Positions 1-12,839 of a DNA stretch of 64,000 nucleotides are shown one piece after another (the first letter of the stretch is position 1; each line of letters opens with the position of its first letter). Both the position numbers and the translations under genes were made by a program. The DNA lies in the NCBI GenBank assembly GCA_028023455.1, contig JAQFVV010000453.1:192501-256500 (forward strand), written 5' to 3'. Under the pieces are notes generated by a model, which searched no databases, was not told the DNA's origin, and saw only the letters and a program-made list of their open reading frames with translations. The stretch is from Epiperipatus broadwayi (lineage: Eukaryota > Onychophora > Udeonychophora > Euonychophora > Peripatidae).

Positions 1-39
1 TGTACTCTTATTTCCACAATTTCAATCTCTATTTTTAAT

Positions 40-88
<49 letters not shown>

Positions 89-101
89 TTATTAAATTAG
101 A

Positions 102-132
<31 letters not shown>

Positions 133-2589
133 AATGGAATAAATGTGTAGTGACATGGGATGAATGAAGATTACTGTGGAAAAATGCTAACCATCATGAT
201 TCCCACTGCATATCATAGTCAATGAATCGTCATCAATAAATATAAAAAGAGCATGAGAGCATCAGAGTTTAATAAAAAATTAAATAGATATTATAATAAT
301 GAGTTATTTCACTAGCATTAAACAAGAATAATCAACTGTCATTCCTTTGAGTTTAGGTAACAAAAGAGATTCAGTATTAACATGTAGGCCAGTTATGTAG
401 ACAATGCCAAACTTCATGCACATACATAAATGCTAAAGAATCTATCATAATAAAAAATAATGGGATCCTAATATATGCTGATCACCATCAATGTTCTGGC
501 CATATAGTACCATGACTGTACAGATCACCTATAAATTAATTTATAATCTGTATAAATAAAGTATAGTGAATGGACTTTAAGGATAATCTTGATTTTTGCA
601 TCATTCAGAGAACCATCTGAATGTCCAAATACAAACACATACCTCTATATAATTTAATTATTATTGCACTAGAGTTAGTTCAGGATCACAGGGATCTTAA
701 GGTTTTTAACTGCAAATGCAAGAAAATATAAATGTATATCATTAATCTACCTTAGTTTAAATAGTCCTAATGGGATAAGCTATAAATCCTTTAAAGCACC
801 ATGGTATGATGAAATAAAGTCATGCACACTGATGATTCATAGAACAGATGTCTGAAGAAATACAGACATTTACACAAACAATAATTTATAAATATTATTG
901 TTTTTTTAATAATTATATAGGAAACAAGTATATTTCCTATTGTCCCATTCAAATTAATTAACATTTACTTTCAGGTTTATCCACCTTTCTTAATAATTTA
1001 TTCTGAAAATAACATTTCACAATAAGAGATAAATAAGTTAAGATTATCTAAAATCTTTTTCCCTTTCCTTATGAAAATGGAAAGATCCCATACCCTTTTA
1101 TATTTTGGAACAAATGATAAAATAAATCAAAAACATTTCAACAACAAAAAATTTAAAGCAAAATTATTTATTATTATCAATTATTACTTATAAAAATTAC
1201 TTGAAAATATAGATTTGCACACTACAATACATAATCACCATTGATTTAATTCTTATAATCTTTGATTTGTAGTTTTACAATTTCATTGATTTTTCAAGTT
1301 AGTTTTCTTCTTGTTTCTTTAAATGTTCTATTTAGAATTATAAAAATAATTTCCAAGATAGGTAAACACAAGTTTAATTTATCCATTATTTCCATTAAAA
1401 GTTTTTCATTAATTTCTTTTTAGAGCTTAAAGTTTTCATTTGATAATTATAAAAGCAATTTTTAAATTAAAACAAATTTCCAGGATAGATTGATACAAGT
1501 TATATTTATCCATTTTACAATATAATAATGTGCAGATCAAGTTAACACAGGCTAAATTTATTCATTTTACTATATAATAATTTTCAGGTTGAGTTAAATT
1601 ATGTTTTTGAATGAACATACAAGACTTGCACAAATTTTACCCAGGGAATTCTACTATTTCTATATTTCCTTTTAGTGAATTTGTTATATCTTGGATTAGT
1701 GATACTCAGCTTTTAGATAAATCTTATCTTATAGTTTACTTCCACTTCATTTTAAAAACATTTTTTAAAAATTAGTAGTGAACTTACACTTACATTAGAC
1801 TACAACCTTAATTTCTCACTTTTCTGTTCACAGTACAACTGCTATTATTATTTTTTTCACAGCTGGATTAAAAAGTCTGTTATTCTGCTCTGCTCAACAG
1901 CTGCATCAAAATGACTGTTATTGATGGGATACTCAAATCTACTGTTTTAAATGTATTACCTATCTCATTTTTAATGCAGTCATTTCTTATCCATCTAATC
2001 ATACACTATATCAGAAAAGGAAATTATTAAACTTTGGCCAACTGATTCCATTTTTACAAAATGATTATTTCCCTCATTTTTTTAATTAATTAAAAATTCC
2101 AAGTTTTATTAATTAATTAAAAATTCTTTTGTAGTCATTTTGTTTAATTACTAAGACAAGATAATCCTTTAATTTGAAAAAAAAAACACATTACATTTTG
2201 TTTTAGAAAGAAAGATAAAGAGAAAAGAACAACTTTAATTAATAGAAAGCAGCATTCTTTAACAAAATGTTAAAATCTTATGTTTTTCCTTTTTTTCTTT
2301 AAAGCTGATTATCATTACTTCAAATTTTATTTATTTATCTCTTTTACTGGTTTGTTAAAGTTAAAACTAATAGCTAAAGAAAATTACTAAAGAGAGAAAA
2401 AAAGATTATTAATTTTATGTGTTTTTCAAGTGCATTTCTCTCTCAATTACAACTATCCTTAATAAACATTAAATATTTATATTCTTATTATTTAAAAAAG
2501 TTTGGAAGTTACTATATTATTAATTAAAGAATGTAATATTTAAAAATAATAATTGACATTTGATAAAGAAACATGAGAAGAACTGATTA

Positions 2590-2590
<1 letters not shown>
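1..2590. other. AT-rich spacer without a gene
   Basis: I see no gene in this stretch. It holds short microsatellites: a (GT)n-(TA)n run at 41-82 and a (TA)n run at about 102-129. The rest is AT-rich unique-looking sequence with many stops in every frame. Direct sequence observation. Confidence 0.7.

Positions 2591-2651
<61 letters not shown>
2591..2651. repeat. (TA)n microsatellite, target site of the LTR element
   Basis: About 30 TA units directly abut the first base of the 5' LTR at 2652. A further TA run (11827-11838) lies directly after the last base shared by the two LTRs. The simplest reading is that the LTR element inserted into a pre-existing TA tract; any target duplication is hidden by the repeat. 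Confidence 0.8.
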
Positions 2652-2654
<3 letters not shown>

Positions 2655-5303
2655 AACCTTCCAGGTTGGCATCAGAAAGAAATGTGGGAAGATCATATTT
2701 GTGCTAACAATGGCTAAAGGTAATTAGTTGAGAAAAATGAATTGTGATATAATTTAATATTTAAAATTGAGTTTTTAGGAAAACTAAACTTAAATAGTGA
2801 TGTAATTTGCTAGTTAAAATTAGACTTTTAACAAAATTAAAATTTTAAATGGGTATATTGATTGGTGGAATTTTGGACTATATGTTTAGTGGTAGATGTT
2901 TGTGTATAGTAGAGGATTTACATGTCATAATAGGCAGATGCATAAATATATTATTAATTAGAATTTTCTTTTCTATATTTTATTTATAAGTTACTGATTA
3001 TATATTGTCTTAGAATCTTATGTTTTAAAAATGATAAAGATTATTTGTAATAGTAAATAACATTTCTAAAATTAATAATTAGTATTTAATATTTTTTTTA
3101 TTACTATGTTTATTATATTCAAACATTGTATTGTTAAAATTTTATAAATAATATTTCTGGCAAGCTTCCAAAGTTGATTGTCATAGAAACACAGAGGGCA
3201 TGAGTGAAGAGAGACAAAGAGTTTCAAACTTGAAAGTAAAAAGTTTCCAAGGGAGAAAATGTAAAAAAAAAAAACTTAAATAAATCAAAAAAAAAAAAAA
3301 CTCTCTAAAAGTATTACAACAAATATAAAAAAAACATCGCAAGGATTCTAATGATATATTTATGGAAAATTTTTATTATACTACTGGAGTAATAAAACCA
3401 TGAAGAGATAGACCCAGAGGGAAATCAGCTCCAAATTTCTGTCAAACGATGGTTCAAGTTCACTACCTTTAAAAATACCTGGATGTGACATAAGATAAAT
3501 AATTATAATTTATTTTAAAGTATTGCCAAAAGTAAATAATATTAAATTGACAAAATTATTTAAAGTAAAGCTGGATAAATTTTTCTTGTTAAACGCTAGA
3601 ACCAAACTCTTAATATTCAATTCTAATCATTTTTTATCAATTTTCTGCAAATTAAAATTTAAAATGAAAAAGTTTATCTACTTAATTTTATATCAAGAAG
3701 ATAATTTTTTACTGTATAACTTTGTTATTCGCGTATATATAGTGAAATAATTTCAATGCATGCAAATGTCATTTTTAACGCCTGTCATGGAATTCTAGGA
3801 TAAAAAAAAACTCTTATCATTCTTAACAAGTTATGCTTAACAATTGGATAGACATTTTTTTTTATGTTATAATTTACTATTATCTTTGAAATTAATATGT
3901 ATGTTTCTTTCAACTTGCTAATTTTTATTTTAAAAAACAACTTAACATGTAATAATGGGATAGTGACAAATATTTTTTTTATTGATTACAATAGATGTAC
4001 AACCTATTTTTTTCTTTTAAAAGACCAAAACAATGTAACTTCTTATATATTATAATATGATAACATATTTTGTATGATCTAGAAATTATACTATAGGTGA
4101 TTATATATATTCGAGTGTATGCGTGATGCTATAAATTATTATTTTTTATTATTATTTTTTTAATTGTATTTATTATGCTTAATTTTGCTAATGAACTTTA
4201 TTAAAAAAAATAAAGAATTAAAACTGTGTCTGTTATAAGTTGAATGTAGAAATGGTCAGAGATGAGTAGATTATTTAGATTGGGTTTGGAGATATTAATT
4301 AACCCTCACATATATAAGTATAAGGATAAGTGTTTGGTTAGTGTTTTTCCATGCTTGTCTTTAGTTTTGTATAGTTAGTGTTAGATTGTATACATTGATT
4401 ATAACAGATATGTGTTATATAAATTTTTATCATATGTATAAAAGATGATTGATTTATGGCATCATCCAAGTTTTATAAATAATCTAATAAAATATATTTC
4501 AGGAATACATTATATTTATAATATAATCAAATGCACATATTCGAAGATATATGATTAACCTATTAAATAGTAGTCAATTTTGATTTTATCTTAGAAGAGA
4601 TGTAATTGGTTATCAAGGTGTATAAATAATATATATTTTTAGTTATTGTTTATTTTTGATTTTATTTTAATAAATGTTATATTGAATAAATAGCCCTTAT
4701 GAATTGCTTGATTATATATACATTTGATCCTCCATTTCCACACACACATCTGGTTAATATAACATAGTTATAGAAGATATAAGTTTGTCAATATAAGTCA
4801 AGTTTTATTTAATTTGTCTGGTGGTAATAAATCTCAGTATTACAATGCTAATAATATATTTTACTTTGCTTAGAATAGGTGGTGATTTGGATAAAAAGAT
4901 ACCCAATCCTCATCATTGTCTATACTGTAATAAATGTAATAATTGTCAATTTTGCAACAGTTTTAGTATTGAATAGATGCTCTGAACATATTTAAATTAA
5001 CCTTATAGTATTATTGTTTATAGACTTTTTTTTTATCATCCTTGTTGGCCTCATATATAAAGACCATATCCTATAATCTCAACTGAGCTAAGCCATAGAA
5101 TAATTACACTATAAAACCTTTAAATAAGTTTAAATATAATTTATTATTATAAATTTTATTCTATTTTGCATAGAATTGGTGCCTGGGCAATTATAAATAT
5201 AATAAAGTAAACAAGTGAAGAGTGCAGAGGTTACAGGGAGGGTTAAAGTGGCTGCCCAATCATGGGGCCTGATAATCGTGGGGCCTGATATATTTAGGTT
5301 AAA
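2652..5303 (+). repeat. 5' LTR (about 2.65 kb)
   Basis: Begins TGTAACC. The match to the second copy runs continuously until 5303, right before the PBS-like TGG at 5305. An alternative inner end is GGTTACA at 5229-5235, the exact inverted complement of the TGTAACC start; under that model the next 68 bp would be internal sequence repeated after the 3' LTR by some other event. The loss of similarity exactly at the PBS and at a TA tract favours 5303. A 75-codon open frame inside it also occurs in the 3' LTR, but there is no reason to think it is expressed. Confidence 0.85.
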
Positions 5304-5720
5304 GTGGTGCCCAATTGTGGGGCCCTGTTTAATTAAGTCTCATAGCTTGATATATTTACGGTTAAGTGGTGGCATGCAAGGTGGATGGCCTGATATACAT
5401 CGGTTAAGTACTCAATATATTTATGGGTTAAATGGTTGCACAATGATTGGTGATCGATTCATCTTTGTTTTATGTGTATTTTGTTCTTTATTGGAGATTA
5501 TATATTATACATTTTATTATGAATGACACACAATGTGGCAGCATGATTAGTTAATGATAGTGGAGTGGAATAACAACTGGTATGTTGGATTTGATGATGA
5601 TTATTGTAGATAGGGATTAAGTGGATGCCCAACTGGAACCTTGAGATTTATGGGTTAAATGCTAGATATACGATTGGGTTAAATGGATGTCCAATCATGG
5701 GGTCTTGATTACTTAAGTCT
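5236..5720 (+). repeat. Degenerate array of PBS-like units
   Basis: A motif of the form GGTTAA-GTGG-n-TGCCCAAT-n-GGGGCCTGATATATTTA recurs in eroded form at about 5241, 5300, 5363, 5415, 5610 and 5674, on both sides of the LTR/internal boundary. The 3' LTR copy shows one extra unit at 11781-11796, so the array changes length. The function is unknown; it could be a slipped duplication of the primer-binding region. Confidence 0.6.
5305..5324 (+). promoter_or_regulatory. Candidate primer binding site (PBS)
   Basis: The motif TGGTGCCCAATTGTGGGGCC starts two bases after the last LTR base. It opens with the TGG expected to pair with a tRNA CCA end and resembles the TGGCGCCCAACGTGGGGC-type PBS known from other LTR elements. 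The tRNA was not identified. Confidence 0.55.
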
Positions 5721-6148
5721 CATATCTTGTAGGGTGTTTATATTTTTGTTGATATATATTGGCATATATCTGAGATGAGAAGTAATCAATTGCCATTAGA
5801 ATTACTTTATTCCTGTTTTAAGTATAGTTATTGCAAAATTGGTTTCAAATAGAATCAAGTTGGCAGTTTTCTTATTCAAAGATTTTTTTTATATATCAAT
5901 CTGGAAGATTAATGGAAATGTTTGATAAAATGGAACTAGGGGTAAATGGAGCATTGACTAAGGTTTGAAATAAGCAAATTAGAGTTTGAAATAAGCCCAT
6001 ACCTGAAAGATGTGTAATAGATATATGAATGTCAGATGTATAGTTTAAAAAAATATTTTTTTAGGTGAAATAAATAAATACAGCCATGAGACAGCTTAGT
6101 TTTAATTATAAAGCTATATAAATATCACAACTTGTTAAAGTTGATAAC

Positions 6149-6150
<2 letters not shown>

Positions 6151-6236
<86 letters not shown>
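6151..6236. repeat. (TA)n microsatellite inside the LTR element
   Basis: About 43 perfect TA units lie in the leader between the 5' LTR and the gag-like gene. It is a simple repeat with no coding role. Confidence 0.9.
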
Positions 6237-6240
<4 letters not shown>

Positions 6241-7430
6241 TTGCTTATCAATTAAATATAGTACTGATGCTAGATAAACATAGAATTATTGATAGTATTA
6301 AATTATAAAGTGTTAATATTGTTCATATTTGGAACACTTCTGTTATAGAAAGTCTATAATTTTGAAGGTTAGATAGCATACTTGATTGTTGGAGTTTTGT
6401 TGGTTGTGTTGCAAGTTTTGATGATGGATGGAGAATTTTTGTTATTGTCTTAAGTATATGGTGTATTCATGTCACTGATGACTGATTGTTCTCATTCACT
6501 GCTCCAACCCAAATTATGATATCAGTTGTTAGTTATCATGAAGCAGCTAACAATAGTCCTGCCATGATTTTGCCTCTAAGACTCCAGAGAGAGCAAGGCA
6601 TAGTTCTTTCAAATATATATGTAATATTTGTCTCTAAGACTCCCAAAGATGAGCAAGACAATATTTTATAAATAGCTCCTAAGACTTGGATGTAAGCAGG
6701 GCATTGTGATAGTGTTTGTAGTAGAAAATTATGGGTTGTGGTAGCTTAGAGTGACTAAAGTGGGACGATCTTCAGAGTGTTCATGTAGCATTGTCTGTTT
6801 TAAGAGCAGTGATGGAGTTCTATCCATCTCAAAAGTGTGAACTGCTGATAATTATTTTGGCTGTCAGTATTTGTTGGATCTTTAGAAGAATGGATGAATA
6901 TATAACTTGAATATATAGCTCATTCTTAAATGGCTATTTTCTATATTCTTATGCAAAGATTGGCATTTACCGTATTTAAGTAAAAATTGTATATCAGTTG
7001 TCATAGTGAATGCATATCATCATTAATTTTATTTTGGTTATGAATTTTTTTTTTTTGTTGTAAATGCTGGTTATAATATTTGAATGCACCCAATACAGCC
7101 TAAAGATAAATGAATATGTTTAAATTATTTTGGTCTTTTATCAGTTGTTTGAATTGGTGTAGTTTGCAATATAACTATAGTGGATCATATAAAATTTAAT
7201 TTATAATTTCAGTTATGTTTAGATTAATGTTATCTAGTGAAAACTTAATGTTTTCTTATCTATGTGTGTGTGGAAAATTGAACATTATATGGGAAAATAA
7301 AATTGTGGAAATTTTATGTCATTTAGGTAGTGATGGTGAATTTGAATTGTTGATTTGGTGGAGGTTGGAGCTGGTGAACCTTATTTTCTTAAGAAATATT
7401 AATATTAATAAAATTTTAAGAGATTATAAA

Positions 7431-8914
7431 ATGGAAGAGTTTAGTTTATACGATAGTTTGGATGGTCTCAAGAGACACCATCTCCAGACATGGTTGCATT
7501 GTCTTCTGATCTTGAATCAGGAAATGAAGTTATAAATATGTCCTATGGAGAATCTGATAGGATGAGAGATACTATCCCTCAAACTCTAGATAATGATATG
7601 TTGATATTGTTAAGAAATATATTAAGGGAAGAACTAAAAGAATTAAAGACTGGTCAAATATAATTAGAGTCTGGTCAAGCAAAATTAGAGTCTGGTCAAG
7701 TAGAAGATAGAGAAAAGTCAGAAGAGATGTTTGTAGAATTGAAGTCAGAACTAAAAGAAATAAAATTGAATCAAGATAAGTCAGAGGAGAGGATGGCAAA
7801 AATAAAATTAGAGGTTTCAGAAATAAAGACAGAAATGGTAAAAATAAATGCTAGTATAGTTAGGCAGATGCAAGTTGTGGAGGAGAAAGTAAAAAGTCAG
7901 GAATCAGAGATAGCAATAGAAATAAAATTGAGTCAAAAGAAATCAGAGGATAGGATAGTTGAAATAAAGTCAGAAATGTCAGAGATAAAATTAGAAGTGA
8001 AACTAGAAACAAAGCTAGAAGCAAGAATAGAAGTACCCAAAATGAAGCTAGAAATGCAAGAGAATATTAATGATCAAGTTATACAGATTAATAAGAATGT
8101 TAGTTTAGCCAGTGATGAAATAAATATATCCAAAGAGCTTAGAGAAATAGTTAATCAGGACTCAAAATTAGAGAAAATTGAAGTTATAGACATGCTCAAA
8201 GATTTCAAGAAGAATCTTAATAAAGAGAAAGAAAGTAGTAAATCAATAAAGACAGAAATAATTTCCTTAGACATGAAATATCTAGAAATTTTGGAGAATG
8301 AATTGCTAAAGGTTACTGATATCACCAGTAATAAGTTTAGAAATAAAAATAAAAATTATATTCCAAAATGTGTTCTTGATTATTTAGAACATAAGGTGAA
8401 GGTGAATGTTTTTTTAAAAAATATTTTATGGAGATACTAAATATATAATATGTAGTATGAAATGTTTAATAGAAAGTGTTAGTCATGCTAGAGAAGTCAG
8501 TAAAGTGAAAATAAAATGTAAAATTAAGAATACTGAAAAGTTTGATTTAAATTTTCTTAGAAAAGTTAGTAATCCGGAAAGAGATTTGGCAAAGCCAAAG
8601 TAAAGCTTAAATGTAAAAGTAAGAAGAAAACTAAAGTAGATTTTATGAGAGAGATAATTAATCACAATGAACATATGAAAAAAATTAAAGTAAAGTTTAA
8701 AAAAAGGAGTAAAGAGAAGGTTAATATAAGTTATCTTAGAAAGATTATTGATGAAGAAAAAAAATTAGAAAGGTAAAAACTAGACTAAAGAAGATTGAGA
8801 TAATGTCTCTTAGAGATAAACTTGTCAGAAGAAAGGAAATAAAGAATAATCGAGCAAGGTTTAAAGTTGCCTATAATGCTCACAGTTTGGTTCCATGTCC
8901 TGCAAGACATGATT
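7431..8914 (+). pseudogene. Broken gag-like gene of the LTR element, Lys/Glu-rich coiled coil
   Basis: No homologue was recognised by name. I chose the ATG at 7431 because it opens an acidic, Ser-rich stretch typical of a Gag amino end; an upstream in-frame ATG lies at 7215. The reading is interrupted by a frameshift near 7465, a TAA near 7661 and further frame changes near 8440, 8590 and 8775. The largest open part, 7727-8440 (237 codons), is highly charged, with many heptad-like K/E/I/L stretches, and should form a long coiled coil. At 7641-7705 an 18-bp unit is repeated about three times. After 8480 come four diverged repeats of about 30 residues, each with a K-x-K-rich start and a DFLRK-like end. 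The last 30 codons run to a stop at about 8914. No zinc knuckle, protease or polymerase motif is visible. Its place between two LTRs argues against a host gene. Confidence 0.6.
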
Positions 8915-9140
8915 AATAAAAGTTATACATAGTGTTCAATATAAAATTTAGTTTTTTTTCTTACTTATTTAATGTTGCTAAAATACCATAAGAACAAGTG
9001 TTTGTAAAAGCAATACATGTTTTTTTTGTTTTATGTTTATTCAACAAACATAATTTTCTAATTGAGGAATGATCTTAATGTAAAATTTGATGTGCTATTA
9101 ATATTGATTGTTGTTTATCCAATTCATTTTTCTTTCATAA

Positions 9141-9151
9141 GGGGGAAGGAT
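9141..9151 (+). promoter_or_regulatory. Polypurine tract
   Basis: GGGGGAAGGA followed by one T sits directly before the TGTAACC start of the 3' LTR, where plus-strand synthesis would be primed. Its position defines the 5' edge of the 3' LTR. Confidence 0.75.
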
Positions 9152-11826
9152 TGTAACCTTCCAGGTTGGCACCAGAAAGAAATGTGGGAAGGTCACATTT
9201 GTGCTAACAATGGCTAAAGGTAATTAGTTGAGAAAAATGAATTGTGATATAATTTAATATTTAAAATTGAGTTTTTAGGAAAACTAAACTTAAATTGTGA
9301 TGTAATTTGCTAGTTAAAATTAGGATTTTAACAAAATTAAAATTTTAAATGGGTATATTGATTGGTGGAGTTTTGGACTATATGTTTAGTGGTAGATGTT
9401 TGTGTATAGTAGAGGATTTACATGTCATAATAGGCAGATGCATAAATATATTATTAATTAGAATTTTCTTTTCTATATTTTATTTATAAGTTACTGATTA
9501 TATATTGTCTTAGAATCTTATGTTTTAAAAATGATAAAGATTATTTGTAATAGTAAATAACATTTATAAAATTAATAATTAGTATTTAATATTTTTTTAT
9601 TACTATGTTTATTATATTCAAACATTGTATTGTTAAAATTTTATAAATAATATTTCTGGCAAGCTTCCAAAGTTGATTGTCATAGAAACACAGAGGGCGT
9701 GAGTGAAGAGAGACAAAGAGTTTCAAAACTTGAAGAAAGTAAAAAATTTCCAAGGGAGAAAATGTAAAAAAAAAAAACTTAAAAGAATAAAAAAAAAACT
9801 CTCTAAAAGTATTACAACAATATAAAAAACATCACAAGGATTCTAATGATATATTTATGGAAAATTTCTATTATACTACTGGAGTAATAAAACCATGAAG
9901 AGATAGACCCAGAGGGAAATCAGCTCCAAATTTCTGTCAAACGATGGTTCAAGTTCACTATCTTTAAAAATACCTGGATGTCACATAAGATAAGTAATTA
10001 TAATTTATTTTAAAGTATTGCCAAAAGTAAATAATATTAAATTGACAAAATTATTTAAAGTAAAGCTGGATAAATTTTTCTTGTTAAACGCTAGAACCAA
10101 ACGCTTAATATTCAATTCTAATCATTTTCTATCAATCTTCTGCAAATTAAAATTTAAAATGAAAAAGTTTATCTACTTAATTTTATATCAAGAAGATAAT
10201 TTTCTACTGTATAACTTTGCTATTCGCGTATATATAGTGAAATAATTTCAATGCATGCAAATGTCATTTTTAACGCCCGTCACGGAATTTTAGGATAAAA
10301 AAAAAACTCTTATCATTCTTAACAAGTTATGCTTAACAATCAGATAGACATTTTTTTATGTTATAATTTACTATTATCTTTGAAATTAATATGTATGTTT
10401 CTTTCAACTTGCAAATTTTTTTTTTTAAAAAAACCTAACATGTAATAATGGGATAGTGACAAATATTTTTTTTATTGATTACAATAGATGTACAACCTAT
10501 TTTTTTTTTTAGTTTTTTTTTTAAAAGAACAAAACAATGTAACTTCTTATATATTATAATATGATAACATATTTTGTATGATCTAGAGATTATACTATAG
10601 GTGATTATATGTATTCGAGTGTGTGCATGATGCTATAAATTATTATTATTTTTTTTTATTTTTTTTTTAATTGTATTTATTATGCTTATTTTTGCTAATG
10701 AACTTTATTTAAAAAAATAAAGAATTAAAACCATGTCTTTATAAGTTGAAGGTAGAAATGGTCAGAGATGAGTAGATTATTTAGATGGGTTTGGAGATAT
10801 TAATTAACCCTCATGTATATAAGTATAAGGATAAGTGTTTGGTTAGTGTTTTTCCATGCTTGTCTTTAGTTTTGTATAGTTAGTGTTAGATTGAATACAT
10901 TGATTATAACAGATATGTGTTGTATAAATTTTTATCATATGTATAAAAGATGATTGATTTATGACATCATCCAAGTTTTATAAATAATCTAATAAAATAT
11001 ATTTCAGGAATACATTATATTTATAATATAATCAAATGCACATATTCGAAGATATATGATTAACCTATTAAATAGTAGTCAATTTTGATTTTACCTTAGA
11101 AGAGATGTAATTGGTTATCAAGGTGTATAAATAATATATTTTTTTAGTTATTGTTTATTTTTGATTTTATTTTAATAAATGTTATATTGAATAAATAGCC
11201 ATATGAATTGCTTGATTATATATACGTTCGATCCTCCATTTCCACATACACACATCTGGTTAATATAACATAGTTATAGAAGAAATAAGTTTGTCAATAT
11301 AAGTCAAGTTTTATTTAATTTGTCTGGTGGTAATAAATCTCAGTATTACAATGCTAATAATATATTTTACTTTGCTTAGAATAGGTGGTGATTTGGATAA
11401 AAAGATACCCAATCCTCATCATTGTCTATACTGTAATAAATGTAATAATTGTCAATTTTGCAACAGTTTTAGTATTGAATAGATGCTCTGAACATATTTA
11501 AATTAACCTTATAATATTATTGTTTATAGATGTTTTTTTTTATCATCCTTGTTGGCCTCGTATATAAAGACCATATCCTATAATCTCAACTGAACTAAGC
11601 CATAGAATAATTACAATATAAAACCTTTAAATAAGTTTAAATATAATTTAAAATTATAAATTTTATTCTATTTTGCATAGAATTGGTGCTTGGGCAATTA
11701 TAAATATAATAAAGTAAACAAGTGAAGAGTGCAGAGGTTACAAGGAAGGTTAAAGTGGCTGCCCAATCGTGGGGCATGATAATCGTCAGGCCTGATAATC
11801 GTGGGGCCCGATATATTTAGGTTAAA
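9152..11826 (+). repeat. 3' LTR (about 2.67 kb)
   Basis: Near-identical copy of 2652-5303 with scattered substitutions, homopolymer length changes and one additional repeat unit near 11781-11796. It ends in GGTTAAA and runs straight into a TA tract. Differences from the 5' copy show the insertion is not brand new. Confidence 0.85.
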
Positions 11827-12387
11827 TATATATATATAGCCATAGAGCTTTCATAACACAAAAAAAAGATCAAATCTTATTTCAAATCATTTATCAGTAA
11901 AAATTTGTCCAAATACATCATAGCTTTTGAGGTTAGCTTCAATTAATTTTTTTTATATATATCTGAGTGTAAGATTTAATGAATGGTAAAAGGCAAACTT
12001 TATTTTCGGAATAAATAAATAAATATAAAATGTTTACTTCATTATATGTATATAGTCAAAGATTTTAATTTTGGCTAGGATAAAATTTGGGAAAAAATAA
12101 GGTACTAAATAATTATAAAATTTATAGTTAAGTTGTCTTCCATAATAAATAGACTTAGCCATTTAATTATTGACTAGTAGATGAATAATTTTCTTTCTTT
12201 AGTTAAAGAATTAAAAGAGATAGAAAAAACTAAAACTCTCACCACCAAATTAATAGCTACTTTTGTAAATAATTCGTTTTTACACTGTTTTTTATAGTGA
12301 CCTAGAAAATTAGAACATAAGCTAAACAAAATACATGTCTATCATTTATGACAAATATACAGTTAAAAATTAAAACATATCACTATA

Positions 12388-12730
12388 TAATTAAAGGGGA
12401 TTTGAACCCAGACTTTCAAGCTTCCTACAGTCATTATTTCTATCTAATATAACTGATACACATGACAATATACATGTGAAAAAGATAAATAATCTCCAAT
12501 ATATGTATTTCATGCAGAACCCGCACTCATCAGTTAATCTGGATCATCATTTTTCACACACACACACATATATAATCAATGCTCAGTTTAAATTAAGATA
12601 GCAAATAAAATACATATATTGAAGATCATTCATCTTTTTCACATGTATGTGGTCATGTGTATCAGTAATATTGCATAGACTATATGATTGTAGGCAGCTT
12701 GAAAGTCTGAATACAAACCCATTTAATTAC
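12388..12730. mobile_element. Family A palindromic element, short form
   Basis: The left part (from 12388) and the right part (to 12730) are inverted copies: the left starts TAATTAAAGGGGATTTG and the right ends CAAACCCATTTAATTA. Each arm carries a hallmark segment (CTTTCAAGCTTCC..., ACACATGTGAAAAAGATAAAT...) also seen at 29.3, 31.3 and 58.6 kb. The left arm carries a hammerhead on the minus strand; the corresponding right-arm part has been lost. The sequence between holds a short (CA)n run at 12558-12569. Confidence 0.75.
12488..12547 (-). ncRNA. Hammerhead ribozyme, family A, intact-looking core
   Basis: Read on the minus strand: the core CTGATGA (plus positions 12527-12533) is followed by a stem II closed by GTGC/GCAT, then GAAA (12508-12511), a stem III of three pairs with a CA loop, and an ATA cleavage triplet. 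Stem I is formed by GATTAA with TTGGAG-side sequence (using G-U pairs) and, beyond an internal loop, ATGAT with ATTAT. All invariant core bases are present. The layout is type I (stem I open). The internal loop in stem I matches what natural hammerheads use for tertiary contact. Activity is inferred, not shown. Confidence 0.65.
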
Positions 12731-12839
12731 AACCAGGTTAAGTATATACATTATACTTGTATGTCAATAAATCATATCACATAAATCTTTTTATATAAGA
12801 ACCTCTATACATTTTTTTTTTCTCAGTGACGAAAGTTTA

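Larger units (their letters stand above)
2652..11826 (+). mobile_element. LTR retrotransposon, about 9.2 kb, probably non-autonomous
   Basis: Two long direct repeats (2652-5303 and 9152-11826) enclose a 3.85-kb internal region. A primer-binding-site-like motif (TGGTGCCCAA...) starts at 5305, and a polypurine tract lies at 9141-9150 immediately before the 3' LTR; together these fix the + orientation. The interior carries a long leader with degenerate repeats, a (TA)n array and one broken gag-like gene. I find no reverse transcriptase, RNase H, integrase or protease motif in any frame, so mobilisation would have to depend on a partner element. The LTRs differ by scattered substitutions and small indels, including one extra GC-richer repeat unit near the end of the 3' copy. 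Large LTRs with an interior lacking pol fit the LARD-like class. The superfamily is not certain; Ty3/Gypsy is a guess from the PBS. Confidence 0.85.

Noticed and set aside
3523-3750. 75-codon frame conserved at 10018-10245
   Set aside because: Conservation is explained by both copies lying in the two LTRs of one element; no start context or domain supports expression.
7727-8440. 237-codon coiled-coil frame as a host gene
   Set aside because: It lies between two LTRs, with a PBS-like motif upstream and a polypurine tract downstream, and is interrupted on both sides, so it is best read as part of a retroelement gag-like gene.
8483-8674. 63-codon minus-strand frame
   Set aside because: Shadow of the Lys-rich plus-strand repeats of the gag-like gene.
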